8,605 bases of DNA from Sphingomonadales bacterium (GTDB lineage Bacteria; Pseudomonadota; Alphaproteobacteria; Sphingomonadales; Sphingomonadaceae): positions 1 through 8,605 of the forward strand of contig JAGWUU010000132.1 in the NCBI GenBank assembly GCA_028868335.1, in the 5' to 3' direction. The notes under the pieces were generated by a model. That model saw only the letters and a list, made by a program, of their open reading frames with translations. It had not been told where the DNA came from and made no database searches. Position numbers and translations under genes: made by a program. Within the stretch, counting starts at the first letter, position 1; every line of letters starts with the position of its first letter. Positions 1 through 7,100 of the stretch are shown piece by piece.

Positions 1-629
1 CCGGCGACGTGGAACTGGTAGGTCTTGTGGCACGGCGGCAAGGCCATCCGGTCAAGCTCGGCGACGTTCCATCCCTCGACAATATGGCGGCGGCTACCGG
101 GATTGGTGCGCAGGCTTTGCACCACTTGCGCGACCTGGTTGATGCCCGTGTCGCGTTTATACAAGTTTTCGCCGACCGGCGCATAGACCGGCCAATCGAC
201 CCACTGCTTGCCATAGACCGGGCCAAGATCGCCCCATCGCGCCGCGAAAGCGGCATCGGCGACGATGCGTTTCGAAAAATCCTCGCGGCTGATCGCGCCG
301 CCGCTCTCACGCCGGTAGCGATCGAGCGGCCAGTCGGTCCAGATTTCGACGCCCTGCGCGCAGAGCGAACGAATGTTGGTATCACCAGTCAGGAACCACA
401 GGAACTCACGCGCGGCGGTTTTCCAATAGACCCGCTTGGTGGTGACGAGCGGCATGGCGCCGCCAGCTAGGTCGAAGCGAATCTGCGCGCCGAATACCGA
501 CCGCGTGCCAACGCCGGTGCGATCGATTCGCTCGTCACCCTCGTTCCAGATGCGGCGCATCAGGTTCAGGTACTGCCATTCCCAATGGGCATCGGGAGAG
601 GAGTCGAGGGGAATCGCGACGCTGGCCAT
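1..629 (-). CDS. thyA: Thymidylate synthase ThyA (5' part, truncated by window edge)
   Basis: Converts dUMP to dTMP using methylene-tetrahydrofolate, in the cytoplasm. Translating the minus strand from the ATG at 629 gives 209 complete codons that run off the left edge. Visible family signatures are DRTGVGT (residues 36-42, the phosphate-binding Arg loop), LWFLTGDTN (77-85), GPVYGKQW (136-143), SRRHIV with the Arg pair 180/181, and LPPCHKTYQF with the catalytic cysteine at residue 200. In the short E. coli type this cysteine is at 146 and in the long Lactobacillus casei type at about 198, so this is the long form with an inserted segment (roughly residues 88-135) in the small domain. The C-terminal third, including the NxYxxH-type dUMP-binding part, is outside the window. 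No strong Shine-Dalgarno is present (only AGGG 7 nt upstream), and a TAGGGT hexamer lies 6 nt before the ATG. The gene diverges from tRNA-Pro. Identity is very secure. Confidence 0.97.
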   Translation of the reverse strand, partial: MASVAIPLDSSPDAHWEWQYLNLMRRIWNEGDERIDRTGVGTRSVFGAQIRFDLAGGAMPLVTTKRVYWKTAAREFLWFLTGDTNIRSLCAQGVEIWTDWPLDRYRRESGGAISREDFSKRIVADAAFAARWGDLGPVYGKQWVDWPVYAPVGENLYKRDTGINQVAQVVQSLRTNPGSRRHIVEGWNVAELDRMALPPCHKTYQFHVA

Positions 630-635
630 GAAAAG

Positions 636-664
636 ACCCTAGCGGCGAGATTGCCCGCTTGCCA
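636..664 (-). promoter_or_regulatory. Weak candidate thyA promoter (leaderless geometry)
   Basis: On the minus strand, TGGCAA (664-659), a 17-bp spacer and TAGGGT (641-636) precede the thyA ATG by 6 nt, so transcription would begin at or next to the A of the start codon. TAGGGT fits the minimal TANNNT pattern, but the -35 match is poor. The -35 coincides exactly with the -35 of the opposite tRNA promoter. An alternative minus-strand -10 is TATAGA (685-680), which has no recognisable -35. Inference only. Confidence 0.28.
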
Positions 665-687
665 CCCGGGGAATCGCTCTCTATAGG
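659..687 (+). promoter_or_regulatory. Candidate sigma70-type promoter for tRNA-Pro
   Basis: TTGCCA (659-664), a 17-bp spacer and TATAGG (682-687) match the housekeeping promoter layout. The predicted start near 694 would give a leader of roughly 48 nt before the tRNA. The bases after the -10 are GC-rich (CGCGC), as is common for stable-RNA promoters under stringent control. It lies in the divergent region between thyA and the tRNA, and nothing else there fits as well. Confidence 0.55.
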
Positions 688-741
688 CGCGCTCCTGCCT
701 TGGGGGCCCCTGAAGCAATTCAGTCGGCACCCACGATCGGT

Positions 742-818
742 CGGGGAATAGCTCAGCCTGGTAGAGCACTGTCTTCGGGAGGCAGGGGCCGGAGGTTCGA
801 ATCCTCTTTCCCCGACCA
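742..818 (+). tRNA. tRNA-Pro (anticodon CGG)
   Basis: The full cloverleaf can be folded by hand. Acceptor CGGGGAA (742-748) pairs with TTCCCCG (808-814), followed by discriminator A815 and an encoded CCA (816-818). The D stem is GCTC/GAGC (751-754, 764-767). The anticodon stem is CTGTC/GGCAG (769-773, 781-785, one G-U pair), with loop TTCGGGA (774-780) that places CGG at positions 34-36 and G at 37, as expected for proline tRNAs. The T arm is GGAGG-TTCGAAT-CCTCT (791-807). It decodes CCG, and the T arm and variable region closely resemble E. coli tRNA-Pro(CGG). It is a single tRNA gene with no second tRNA nearby, divergent from thyA and convergent with the HAD gene. Confidence 0.97.
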
Positions 819-840
819 TTTCATTCGTCGCGGCATTTGT

Positions 841-867
841 CGGAGGGCCAGCGAAGCTAGTCCTCCG
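841..867. terminator. Hairpin between tRNA-Pro and HAD gene, possible two-way terminator
   Basis: CGGAGG (841-846) pairs with CCTCCG (862-867). The inner part continues G-U, C-G, one C/A mismatch (849/859), then AGC/GCT around a GAA loop (853-855), giving an almost complete 12-step stem. It lies 22 nt after the tRNA CCA end and 12 nt after the HAD stop on the other strand, where a terminator for both is expected. Neither side has a T-run, so it may act only weakly or with Rho. Confidence 0.45.
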
Positions 868-879
868 CCCCCGGCTACC

Positions 880-1704
880 TCATCCGTTCAGCGTCGGAAT
901 GATATAGCGCGCGATGGCGTCGGCGACGCCTGCGTCCTCATTGCTCGCGGCGACCAGATGCGCCGCCGCCTTCACCTCGGGCTTGGCCTGGCCCATCGCG
1001 ATCGCCAGCCCGGCGCGGCGGAACATCGATATGTCGTTGGCCTGATCGCCGATCACCGCGACATTCTCCAGCGGAACGCCCAACAGCCGCGCGATCTGTG
1101 CGACACCTTCGCCCTTGTTGGCCTGGGGCGCGGTCGCGTCGAGATAGTAGTCCTGCGAGCGGACGACATTGGCCGTTACCCTCGCCAGTTCGATCGCCTC
1201 CTGCTCGATCCGGTCCATCGTCGGATCGTCGTCGCAAACCGCGACGAGCTTGTCGACCTTGCCCAGCCATGGCGTGAAATCGGCCACCGCCTGCGGTTGC
1301 AGGCCCGATGAGATCACCTCGCGCGGGGTGTGCGGATCGGCGGGATTGCTGGTCAGCCACAGCCCGGCGGCAAAGACCCAGCGCGTCACGTTCGGAAGCG
1401 TGTAAAGCCGGAGCAAGGCTTCGACGGTAATATGCGGGACGCGGTGCGTGGCCAGCTCGGTTCCATCGGCGCGAAAGATCGTGCCGCCGTTGAACGCGCC
1501 CATCGGCCCCATGACACCGAGCTTCTGCGCTATGCCAAGCAACCCCGCCGGGGGCCGCGCGGAAATAAGCGAAACGGCAACTCCGCGCGCCGAGAGATCG
1601 CGAATCGCGGCGACGTTCTCGTCGGGCAGCGACTTGTCGTGGCGCACCAGCGTTCCATCGACATCGCAGATCAGCAGGCGGATCGGTGTATCGGTCAAGG
1701 TCAT
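880..1704 (-). CDS. HAD-IIB (Cof-type) phosphatase
   Basis: A 274-residue cytosolic hydrolase of the HAD superfamily, Cof/YbiV-like group, which dephosphorylates sugar phosphates, phosphorylated cofactors or similar small molecules; the substrate cannot be told from sequence. All four HAD motifs are visible: motif I DVDGT (residues 14-18, nucleophile D14 and acid/base D16), motif II SAR (48-50), motif III lysine in NKGEG (K197) and motif IV GDQAND (219-224). The long stretch between motifs II and III fits a type IIB cap. The start is the ATG that overlaps the recG stop (ATGA), so the gene is probably co-transcribed and translationally coupled with recG. GGAGG directly abuts this ATG but sits 6 nt from an in-frame TTG at 1698, which could be the true start and would remove only two residues. 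A further upstream TTG at 1731 lies inside recG and looks less likely. No signal peptide or membrane segment is seen. Confidence 0.88.
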   Translation of the reverse strand: MTLTDTPIRLLICDVDGTLVRHDKSLPDENVAAIRDLSARGVAVSLISARPPAGLLGIAQKLGVMGPMGAFNGGTIFRADGTELATHRVPHITVEALLRLYTLPNVTRWVFAAGLWLTSNPADPHTPREVISSGLQPQAVADFTPWLGKVDKLVAVCDDDPTMDRIEQEAIELARVTANVVRSQDYYLDATAPQANKGEGVAQIARLLGVPLENVAVIGDQANDISMFRRAGLAIAMGQAKPEVKAAAHLVAASNEDAGVADAIARYIIPTLNG

Positions 1705-3758
1705 CCTCCGCGGAGCAATTGAACACCCCAATCCTTTTCAAACAGATAAAGCAACAATCGCGCTGCCTCGCCCCGTGCACCGGTCAGCCCGCCATCGCGG
1801 TCGATCAGCAGGCGTGCATCGTCGTGGGCCAGCGGCAGCAGCTTCTGTATTTGTTCGAGGCTGGCGACGCGGAACGCCGTATCGCCTGACTGGCGGGTGC
1901 CAAGCAGTTCCCCCCCGCCGCGCAGTTCCAGATCCTCCTCGGCGATACGGAAACCGTCCTGCGTCTCGCGCATCAGCGCCAGCCTCCGCCGCGCCGTTTC
2001 GGACAGGGCGTCGGAACGCAGCAGCAGGCAGGTGCTCTTGCCCTCCCCCCGCCCGACCCTGCCGCGCAACTGGTGGAGCTGGGCAAGACCGAAGCGTTCG
2101 GCCTGTTCGATCACCATCAGCGTTGCGTTGGGTACGTCGACGCCAACCTCGATCACCGTGGTCGCGACCAGCAATTTGGCCTCGCCGCTGGCAAACCGTT
2201 CCATGGCCGCGTCCTTGGCCTCTGGACGAAGCTGTCCGTGGACCAGCACGACCGTATCCCCGAACCGCGCCTTCAGTTCGGCAAAGCGGGCTTCCGCCGC
2301 CGCCAGATCCTCGCTCTCCAGCTCGCGGACCATCGGGCAGACCCAATAGGCCTGCTGCCCCCCCGCGATATGCCGCCCGATCGCATCGACCACATCGAAC
2401 AACCGCTCCACCGCTACCACGCGGGTATCGATCGGCTGGCGACCGGGCGGCATCTCGTCGAGTTTGGAAACTTCCATTTCGCCATACTGGGCCAGCGTCA
2501 GCGTGCGCGGGATCGGGGTGGCGGTCATGGCCAGGCAATGCGGAGTGCGCTTGCCTTTCTGCGCCAGCATCAGCCGTTGGCCAACGCCGAAACGGTGCTG
2601 CTCATCGATCACCACCAGCGCAAGGTTGCGGTACTGTACGGCGTCCTGAAAGATCGCGTGGGTGCCGACGACAATGCCGATCGAGCCATCATGCAGACCC
2701 ATCAGCGTCGCTTCGCGTGCCTTGCCCTTGTCGCGCCCGGTCAACAGGGCGATCTCAACTCCGGTTCCGGCCGCCATGCGGCTGATCGTCTCGAAGTGCT
2801 GGCGGGCGAGAATTTCGGTCGGGGCAAGCAGCGCGGCCTGTGCCCCCGCCTCGACTGCGATCAGCATGGCCTCCAGCGCCACCACGGTCTTGCCCGATCC
2901 GACATCCCCTTGCAGCAAGCGCAGCATCGGCGTCGCCTGGGCCAGATCGCCCTCGATTTCACCGATCGAGCGCGTTTGCGCGCCGGTCAGGGCGAAGGGC
3001 AGATTGACCCGCGCGCGCAGGTTGCCGTCGCCCGAAAGCGGTGTGCCGCTTCGCGCCCGGTTGGCGCTCTTCACCAGCATCAGGGCCAGACTGTTGGCGA
3101 GTAGTTCATCATAGGCAAGCCGGTCACGCGCCGAGGCATGCTCGCCCTTGTGCGCCAGTTCCAGCGCGCCGCGCCAGGCGGGCCATTGCATTCGATCAAA
3201 CAGGCCCGGTTCGATCCACTCGGGCAACTCCGGCACCCCGGTCAGCGCCTGCTGGACCAGCGCGACAACCCGGCCTTGGGTCAATCCTTCCGACAGCGAA
3301 TAGACCGGCTCGCACAACTGGCCGAGCGCCGCCGCGCCTTCTTCCGAAACGTGGTCGGGATGGACGATCTGCAACATCTGTCCAAACTGGTCGAGCCTCC
3401 CGGCGATCCAGCGCTTCTCTCCAAGGGGGAGTTGCTTCTTCGCCCAGGCGGTGTTGCGGCCGAAATAGGTGATCGCGCAAATGTTGCCCGGCGCGTCGGC
3501 GGCGAGCACCCGGAACGGCCCGCGCCCGGCGCTGGCGCGGTATTCCACCGGGGTCAGCGCGACGACGATATTTTCGCCCACGCTCGCCGCATCCAGGTCG
3601 GTCACGGCGCGGCGCTCCACGAAACGGTCAGGCAGGTGGTAGGCGAAATCGCGCACGCGGGTCAGGCCGAGCCTCTCCAGCGGCCGCGCAAGCTGCGGCC
3701 CCACGCCCTTGAGGCTGTCGGCGGAGACGAACAGGGGGTTGAGCCGATCGGGACGCAT
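1701..3758 (-). CDS. recG: ATP-dependent DNA helicase RecG
   Basis: A monomeric double-stranded DNA translocase that reverses stalled forks and branch-migrates Holliday and R/D-loop structures. The 685-residue product is close to the usual length (E. coli 693). In order it shows an N-terminal LKGVGPQ helix-hairpin-type segment, the wedge/OB domain (roughly residues 60-150), Walker A GDVGSGKT (284-291), the DEQH box (385-388), a TATPIPRTL motif, then ATTVIEVGVDVP and QLRGRVGR (563-570) of the second RecA-like domain and the TRG region. ATG 3758 is chosen because MRPDRLNPLF matches the usual RecG N-terminus. The longer frame from TTG 3794 begins inside the predicted -35 box. No Shine-Dalgarno precedes ATG 3758, consistent with a leaderless message. 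It is the first gene of an operon with the HAD gene and diverges from sdhE. Confidence 0.97.
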   Translation of the reverse strand: MRPDRLNPLFVSADSLKGVGPQLARPLERLGLTRVRDFAYHLPDRFVERRAVTDLDAASVGENIVVALTPVEYRASAGRGPFRVLAADAPGNICAITYFGRNTAWAKKQLPLGEKRWIAGRLDQFGQMLQIVHPDHVSEEGAAALGQLCEPVYSLSEGLTQGRVVALVQQALTGVPELPEWIEPGLFDRMQWPAWRGALELAHKGEHASARDRLAYDELLANSLALMLVKSANRARSGTPLSGDGNLRARVNLPFALTGAQTRSIGEIEGDLAQATPMLRLLQGDVGSGKTVVALEAMLIAVEAGAQAALLAPTEILARQHFETISRMAAGTGVEIALLTGRDKGKAREATLMGLHDGSIGIVVGTHAIFQDAVQYRNLALVVIDEQHRFGVGQRLMLAQKGKRTPHCLAMTATPIPRTLTLAQYGEMEVSKLDEMPPGRQPIDTRVVAVERLFDVVDAIGRHIAGGQQAYWVCPMVRELESEDLAAAEARFAELKARFGDTVVLVHGQLRPEAKDAAMERFASGEAKLLVATTVIEVGVDVPNATLMVIEQAERFGLAQLHQLRGRVGRGEGKSTCLLLRSDALSETARRRLALMRETQDGFRIAEEDLELRGGGELLGTRQSGDTAFRVASLEQIQKLLPLAHDDARLLIDRDGGLTGARGEAARLLLYLFEKDWGVQLLRGG
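1705..1709 (-). promoter_or_regulatory. Shine-Dalgarno GGAGG at recG/HAD junction
   Basis: GGAGG on the minus strand encodes the terminal Gly-Gly of RecG and touches the ATG of the HAD gene with zero spacing. The same GGAGG is 6 nt from the in-frame TTG at 1698, which is near-ideal spacing. It is one of the few strong Shine-Dalgarno cores at a gene start in this window, and it suggests that the HAD gene is translated by ribosomes re-initiating after RecG. Confidence 0.55.
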
Positions 3759-3765
3759 CGCCGCT

Positions 3766-3794
3766 GCTATAGACAGGCTTTGCCCTTGCCTCAA
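3766..3794 (-). promoter_or_regulatory. recG promoter, probably leaderless
   Basis: On the minus strand, TTGAGG (3794-3789), a 17-bp spacer and TATAGC (3771-3766) form a good housekeeping promoter. Seven bases separate the -10 from the recG ATG at 3758, so the predicted transcription start is at 3759 or 3758, leaving no leader. This agrees with the lack of a ribosome binding site. Its -35 overlaps the -35 proposed for sdhE on the other strand. Confidence 0.55.
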
Positions 3795-3814
3795 AGTCCT
3801 GACCAGCCTAGCGC
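3786..3814 (+). promoter_or_regulatory. Candidate sdhE promoter, sharing its -35 with recG
   Basis: TTGCCT (3786-3791), a 17-bp spacer and TAGCGC (3809-3814) sit 6 nt before the sdhE ATG, so transcription would start on the A of the ATG. The -10 is weak (only the TA is conserved). The geometry mirrors that of recG, and no Shine-Dalgarno is present in the CGCCCGCGC before the ATG. Confidence 0.35.
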
Positions 3815-3820
3815 CCGCGC

Positions 3821-4087
3821 ATGGACCACGCCAACCGCCTCCGCCGCCTGAAATTCCGCGCGTGGCACCGCGGCACGCGTGAGGCTGACTATATGATCGG
3901 CGGCTTTTTCGACCGCTATGGCGCAGGCTGGGGCGAGGCGGAGATCACCTGGTTCGAAACGCTGCTTGAAGAAGAAGACGCTGACATCATGGGTTGGGCG
4001 CTTGGCACGCTGGCGGTGCCGCCGGAATATGCAGGCCCGCTGATGGATGCCTTCCGCAAGCTCGACTACGTCGAAATCCCACGCTGA
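3821..4087 (+). CDS. sdhE: FAD assembly factor SdhE (succinate dehydrogenase assembly factor 2 family)
   Basis: A small cytosolic protein that binds the flavoprotein subunit of succinate dehydrogenase and promotes covalent attachment of FAD. The 88-residue length matches E. coli SdhE. The N-terminal part has the family signature RGTRE (residues 17-21, the RGxxE motif), preceded by the basic RLRRLKFRAWH segment and followed by the acidic LLEEEDADIMGW stretch and a C-terminal helix ending in PLMDAFRKL, as in the five-helix Sdh5/SdhE fold. No signal peptide or membrane segment is seen. Start ATG 3821 gives a family-like N-terminus and has no Shine-Dalgarno. No sdh structural gene is present nearby; the gene sits between divergent recG and downstream mfd, 90 bp before mfd on the same strand. 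Family assignment rests on motif and length and is strong. Confidence 0.93.
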   Translation: MDHANRLRRLKFRAWHRGTREADYMIGGFFDRYGAGWGEAEITWFETLLEEEDADIMGWALGTLAVPPEYAGPLMDAFRKLDYVEIPR

Positions 4088-4128
4088 CAGCCTCCGCGCA
4101 AGCGGCTAAGGCGGCACGACTCTCCCCA

Positions 4129-4157
4129 CCTCGCAGGCCTTTTTTCGGCACGCGAGG
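4129..4157 (+). other. Imperfect hairpin with T6 loop in the sdhE-mfd spacer
   Basis: CCTCGC (4129-4134) pairs with GCGAGG (4152-4157). A 2x2 internal loop (AG/AC) follows, then GCC/GGC (4137-4139, 4147-4149) closing a TTTTTTC loop. A smaller CCGC-GCAA-GCGG hairpin with a GNRA loop lies at 4094-4105, and the palindrome GGCAATTGCC spans 4156-4165. No T-run follows the large hairpin, so it is not a classical terminator. It could weaken read-through from sdhE or shape the mfd leader; the role is unknown. Confidence 0.4.
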
Positions 4158-4177
4158 CAATTGCCGTTGCGTGTAAT

Positions 4178-7100
4178 ATGCCCGACTTTTCCCGATTGCT
4201 TTCCGCAAGAACCCCGCAAACGCTGGCTGCGCTGGCACGCGGGGCGCAGCCGTTGGTGCTGGCCGACCTTGCCCGCGCCGCGAAAGGCCGCGCCGTATTC
4301 ATCGCCCCGGACGAGGCGGCAATGCAGGCGATCGCGGATAGCGCCGCGTTCTTCGCACCCGAGCTGGAGGTGCTGACTTTCCCGGCCTGGGACTGCCTGC
4401 CATACGACCGCGCCAGCCCCGCGCTGTCGATCAGCGCCCGGCGATTGGCAACGCTGCACCGCTTGCAGGGCGAAGCCGACGCACCGCAACTGCTCGTCAC
4501 CACGATCAACGCTGCGCTGCAACGCGCACTGAGCCCATTCCGCATTCGCGAGAACGTCAGGCTGCTCAAGCCGGGAATGGAGATCGGCCGAGAGAGCCTG
4601 ACCAGCCTGCTCCAGCGCCAGGGTTACAGCCGAACCGACACCGTTGCCGATGCGGGCGAATATGCCGTGCGCGGCTCGATCTTCGACATTTTTCCCTCCG
4701 GCCTCGAATCCGGACTGCGGCTCGATTTCTTCGGGGACGAGCTGGAAACGCTGCGGCTGTTCGACCCAAATACCCAGCGTTCGACTGGCCCGATCGAACA
4801 GCACCTGCTGCTTCCCGCCAGCGAGGCGCTGCTTGACGAGGATACGGTCAAGCGCTTCCGCACACGCTACCGCGAACTGTTCGGCGCGAACGCCACCTCC
4901 GATCCGCTCTACCAGGCGGTCAGCGACGGGCGGCGATTGGCGGGGATGGAGCACTGGTTGCCGTTGTTCGAGGAACAGTTGGTCACGCTGTTCGACCACC
5001 TGACCGGCGATGACCTGGTGCTGATCGACAACGCGGCGCTGGGCGCCGCCGACGACCGACTGGGCGACATAGCCGACTATTTCGCCGCCAGATCGGACAC
5101 TTCGGGCAAGGCTCCGGGAAGCTACCGCCCCCTTGAGCCCGCCGCGCTCTATCTGTCGCGCGGCGAACTGGACGCCGAATTGACGGGTCGCCCCATCCAC
5201 CGCACCGACATCTTTGCCCAGCCAGAAAGCCCGACAGTGATCGACTGCGGCTTTTCCGGCAGCCGCGACTTTGCCCCCGAGCGTGCGCGCGGCGACAATG
5301 TGTACGAGGCTGCCGCTACCCACCTCACCGGGCAGTCAAAACGCGGGCGCAAGGCACTGATCGCGGCCTATTCACAAGGCAGCCGCGCCCGCATCACCGC
5401 AATTCTTGGTGAGGCCGCGCGGCCCGAGCCGGTGCTGGCGGAAAGCTGGCAGGAAGCCCTGGGCCTTGCCGCCAAGGGCGCGCCGGTGGCCCTCGTTCTT
5501 CCGCTCGAAAGCGGGTTCGCCAATGACGAGCTGGAACTCGTCACCGAGCAGGACATCCTCGGCGATCGCCTCGTGCGCCGCAAGAAGCGCCGCAAGGGCG
5601 CCGATGCCTTTCTTGCCGAACTGGCAGCGCTGACGCCGGGCGATCTGGTGGTCCACATGGACCACGGCATCGGACGCTATGGCGGGCTCCAGTCCATCCC
5701 GGTGGGTGACAGCCCGCACGATTGCGTGATGCTGGAATACGCCGGGGGCGACAAGCTCTACGTGCCGGTCGAGAATATCGACGTGCTCAGCCGCTATGGC
5801 TCCGATGCCGAGTTTGTCGCGCTGGATCGGCTTGGCGGCGAAGGGTGGCAGAAACGCAAGAGCCGCCTGAAGGAACGCATCCGCGCGATCGCGCATGAAT
5901 TGTTGAAGACCGCGGCCCTGCGGGCCTTGCGCCAGGCGCCTGTTCTGGTGCCGGACACGATTGCCTTCGACCAGTTCGTCGAGAAGTTCTCGTGGCAGGA
6001 AACCGACGATCAGGAAGCCGCGATCGAAGACGTGCTCAAGGATCTGGGTGAAGGGCGGCCGATGGACCGGCTGGTGTGCGGCGACGTCGGGTTCGGCAAG
6101 ACCGAGGTGGCCCTGCGCGCCGCCTTCGTCGCCGCCATGGCCGGGCAACAGGTCGCGGTCGTTGCCCCGACCACCCTGCTTGCCCGCCAGCACTATACCA
6201 ATTTTCGCGAGCGCTTTTCCGGTTTCCCGCTTGAGGTCGGCCGCCTTTCCCGGCTTGTCGGAGAAAAGGAAGCGCGCGAAACCCGGTCCGGTCTTGAGGA
6301 CGGGCGCGTCGACGTGGTGATCGGCACCCATGCGATCCTTGCCAAGAGCGTCAAGTTCAAGCGCCTCGGCATGGTGATCGTCGATGAGGAGCAGCGCTTT
6401 GGCGTCAATCACAAGGAGGCGCTCAAGCAGCTTCGGAACAATGTCCACATCCTGACTCTGACCGCCACGCCGATCCCGCGAACCTTGCAGATGGCGATGA
6501 GCGGGCTGCGCGAGCTGTCCACCATTCAGACCCCGCCGGTCGATCGTCTGGCTGTTCGCACCTACGTCATGGAATGGGACGACATGGTGATGCGGGAGGC
6601 CCTGCTGCGCGAACACCATCGCGGCGGGCAAAGTTTCATCGTCGTGCCCCGCATCGCCGACATGGAGGGCGTCGAAAAATGGCTGCGCGAGAGCGTGCCG
6701 GAAGTGCGCTTCGTCACCGCGCACGGCCAGATGGCCGCAAGCGAGGTCGAGGAACGGATGAGCGCGTTCTACGAAAAGAAGTACGAGGTCCTGCTTTCGA
6801 CCACGATCGTCGAAAGCGGACTGGACATTCCATCGGCCAACACGATCATCATCCACCGCGCGGACCGCTTCGGCCTCGCCCAGCTCTATCAGCTTCGTGG
6901 CCGGGTCGGCCGGTCAAAGTTGCGCGCCTATGCCTATCTGACGACCCCGACTGACACCGTTCTCTCGGAAGTGGCGGAAAAGCGGCTCAAGGTGTTGGGC
7001 GATCTGGATAGCCTGGGCGCGGGATTCCAGCTCGCCAGCCACGATCTCGACATTCGCGGCGCGGGCAACCTGCTGGGCGACGAGCAATCGGGACACATCC

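Noticed and set aside
535..819. A 94-codon minus-strand frame beginning MVGERGFEPPAP across the tRNA
   Set aside because: This is the well-known false protein produced by reading a tRNA T arm and acceptor backwards. It overlaps tRNA-Pro and the thyA start region.
742..870. tRNA-Pro 3' end as an integration (att) site
   Set aside because: No repeat of the tRNA 3' end is visible elsewhere in the window, and no integrase or foreign-looking gene is adjacent.
1448..2785. A 445-codon plus-strand frame opposite recG and the HAD gene
   Set aside because: It is rich in Arg, Pro, Ser and Ala with no recognisable motif, and lies entirely antisense to well-supported genes. Long open antisense frames are expected in GC-rich DNA.
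3759..4177. Search for alphaproteobacterial LexA boxes (GTTC-N7-GTTC) upstream of recG, sdhE and mfd
   Set aside because: No GTTC or GAAC half-sites occur in either intergenic region, so there is no sign of SOS control here.
4174..4179. TAATAT resembling a -10 box at the mfd start
   Set aside because: It overlaps the ATG, has no -35 at 16-18 bp, and would start transcription inside the mfd coding sequence.
4106..5323. A 405-codon minus-strand frame opposite mfd
   Set aside because: Antisense shadow of the mfd N-terminal part; it has no family signature and no ribosome site that I could recognise.
5372..6856. A 494-codon minus-strand frame opposite the mfd motor domains
   Set aside because: Same reason; its composition (His, Asp, Gly, Leu repeats) mirrors mfd codons read in reverse.
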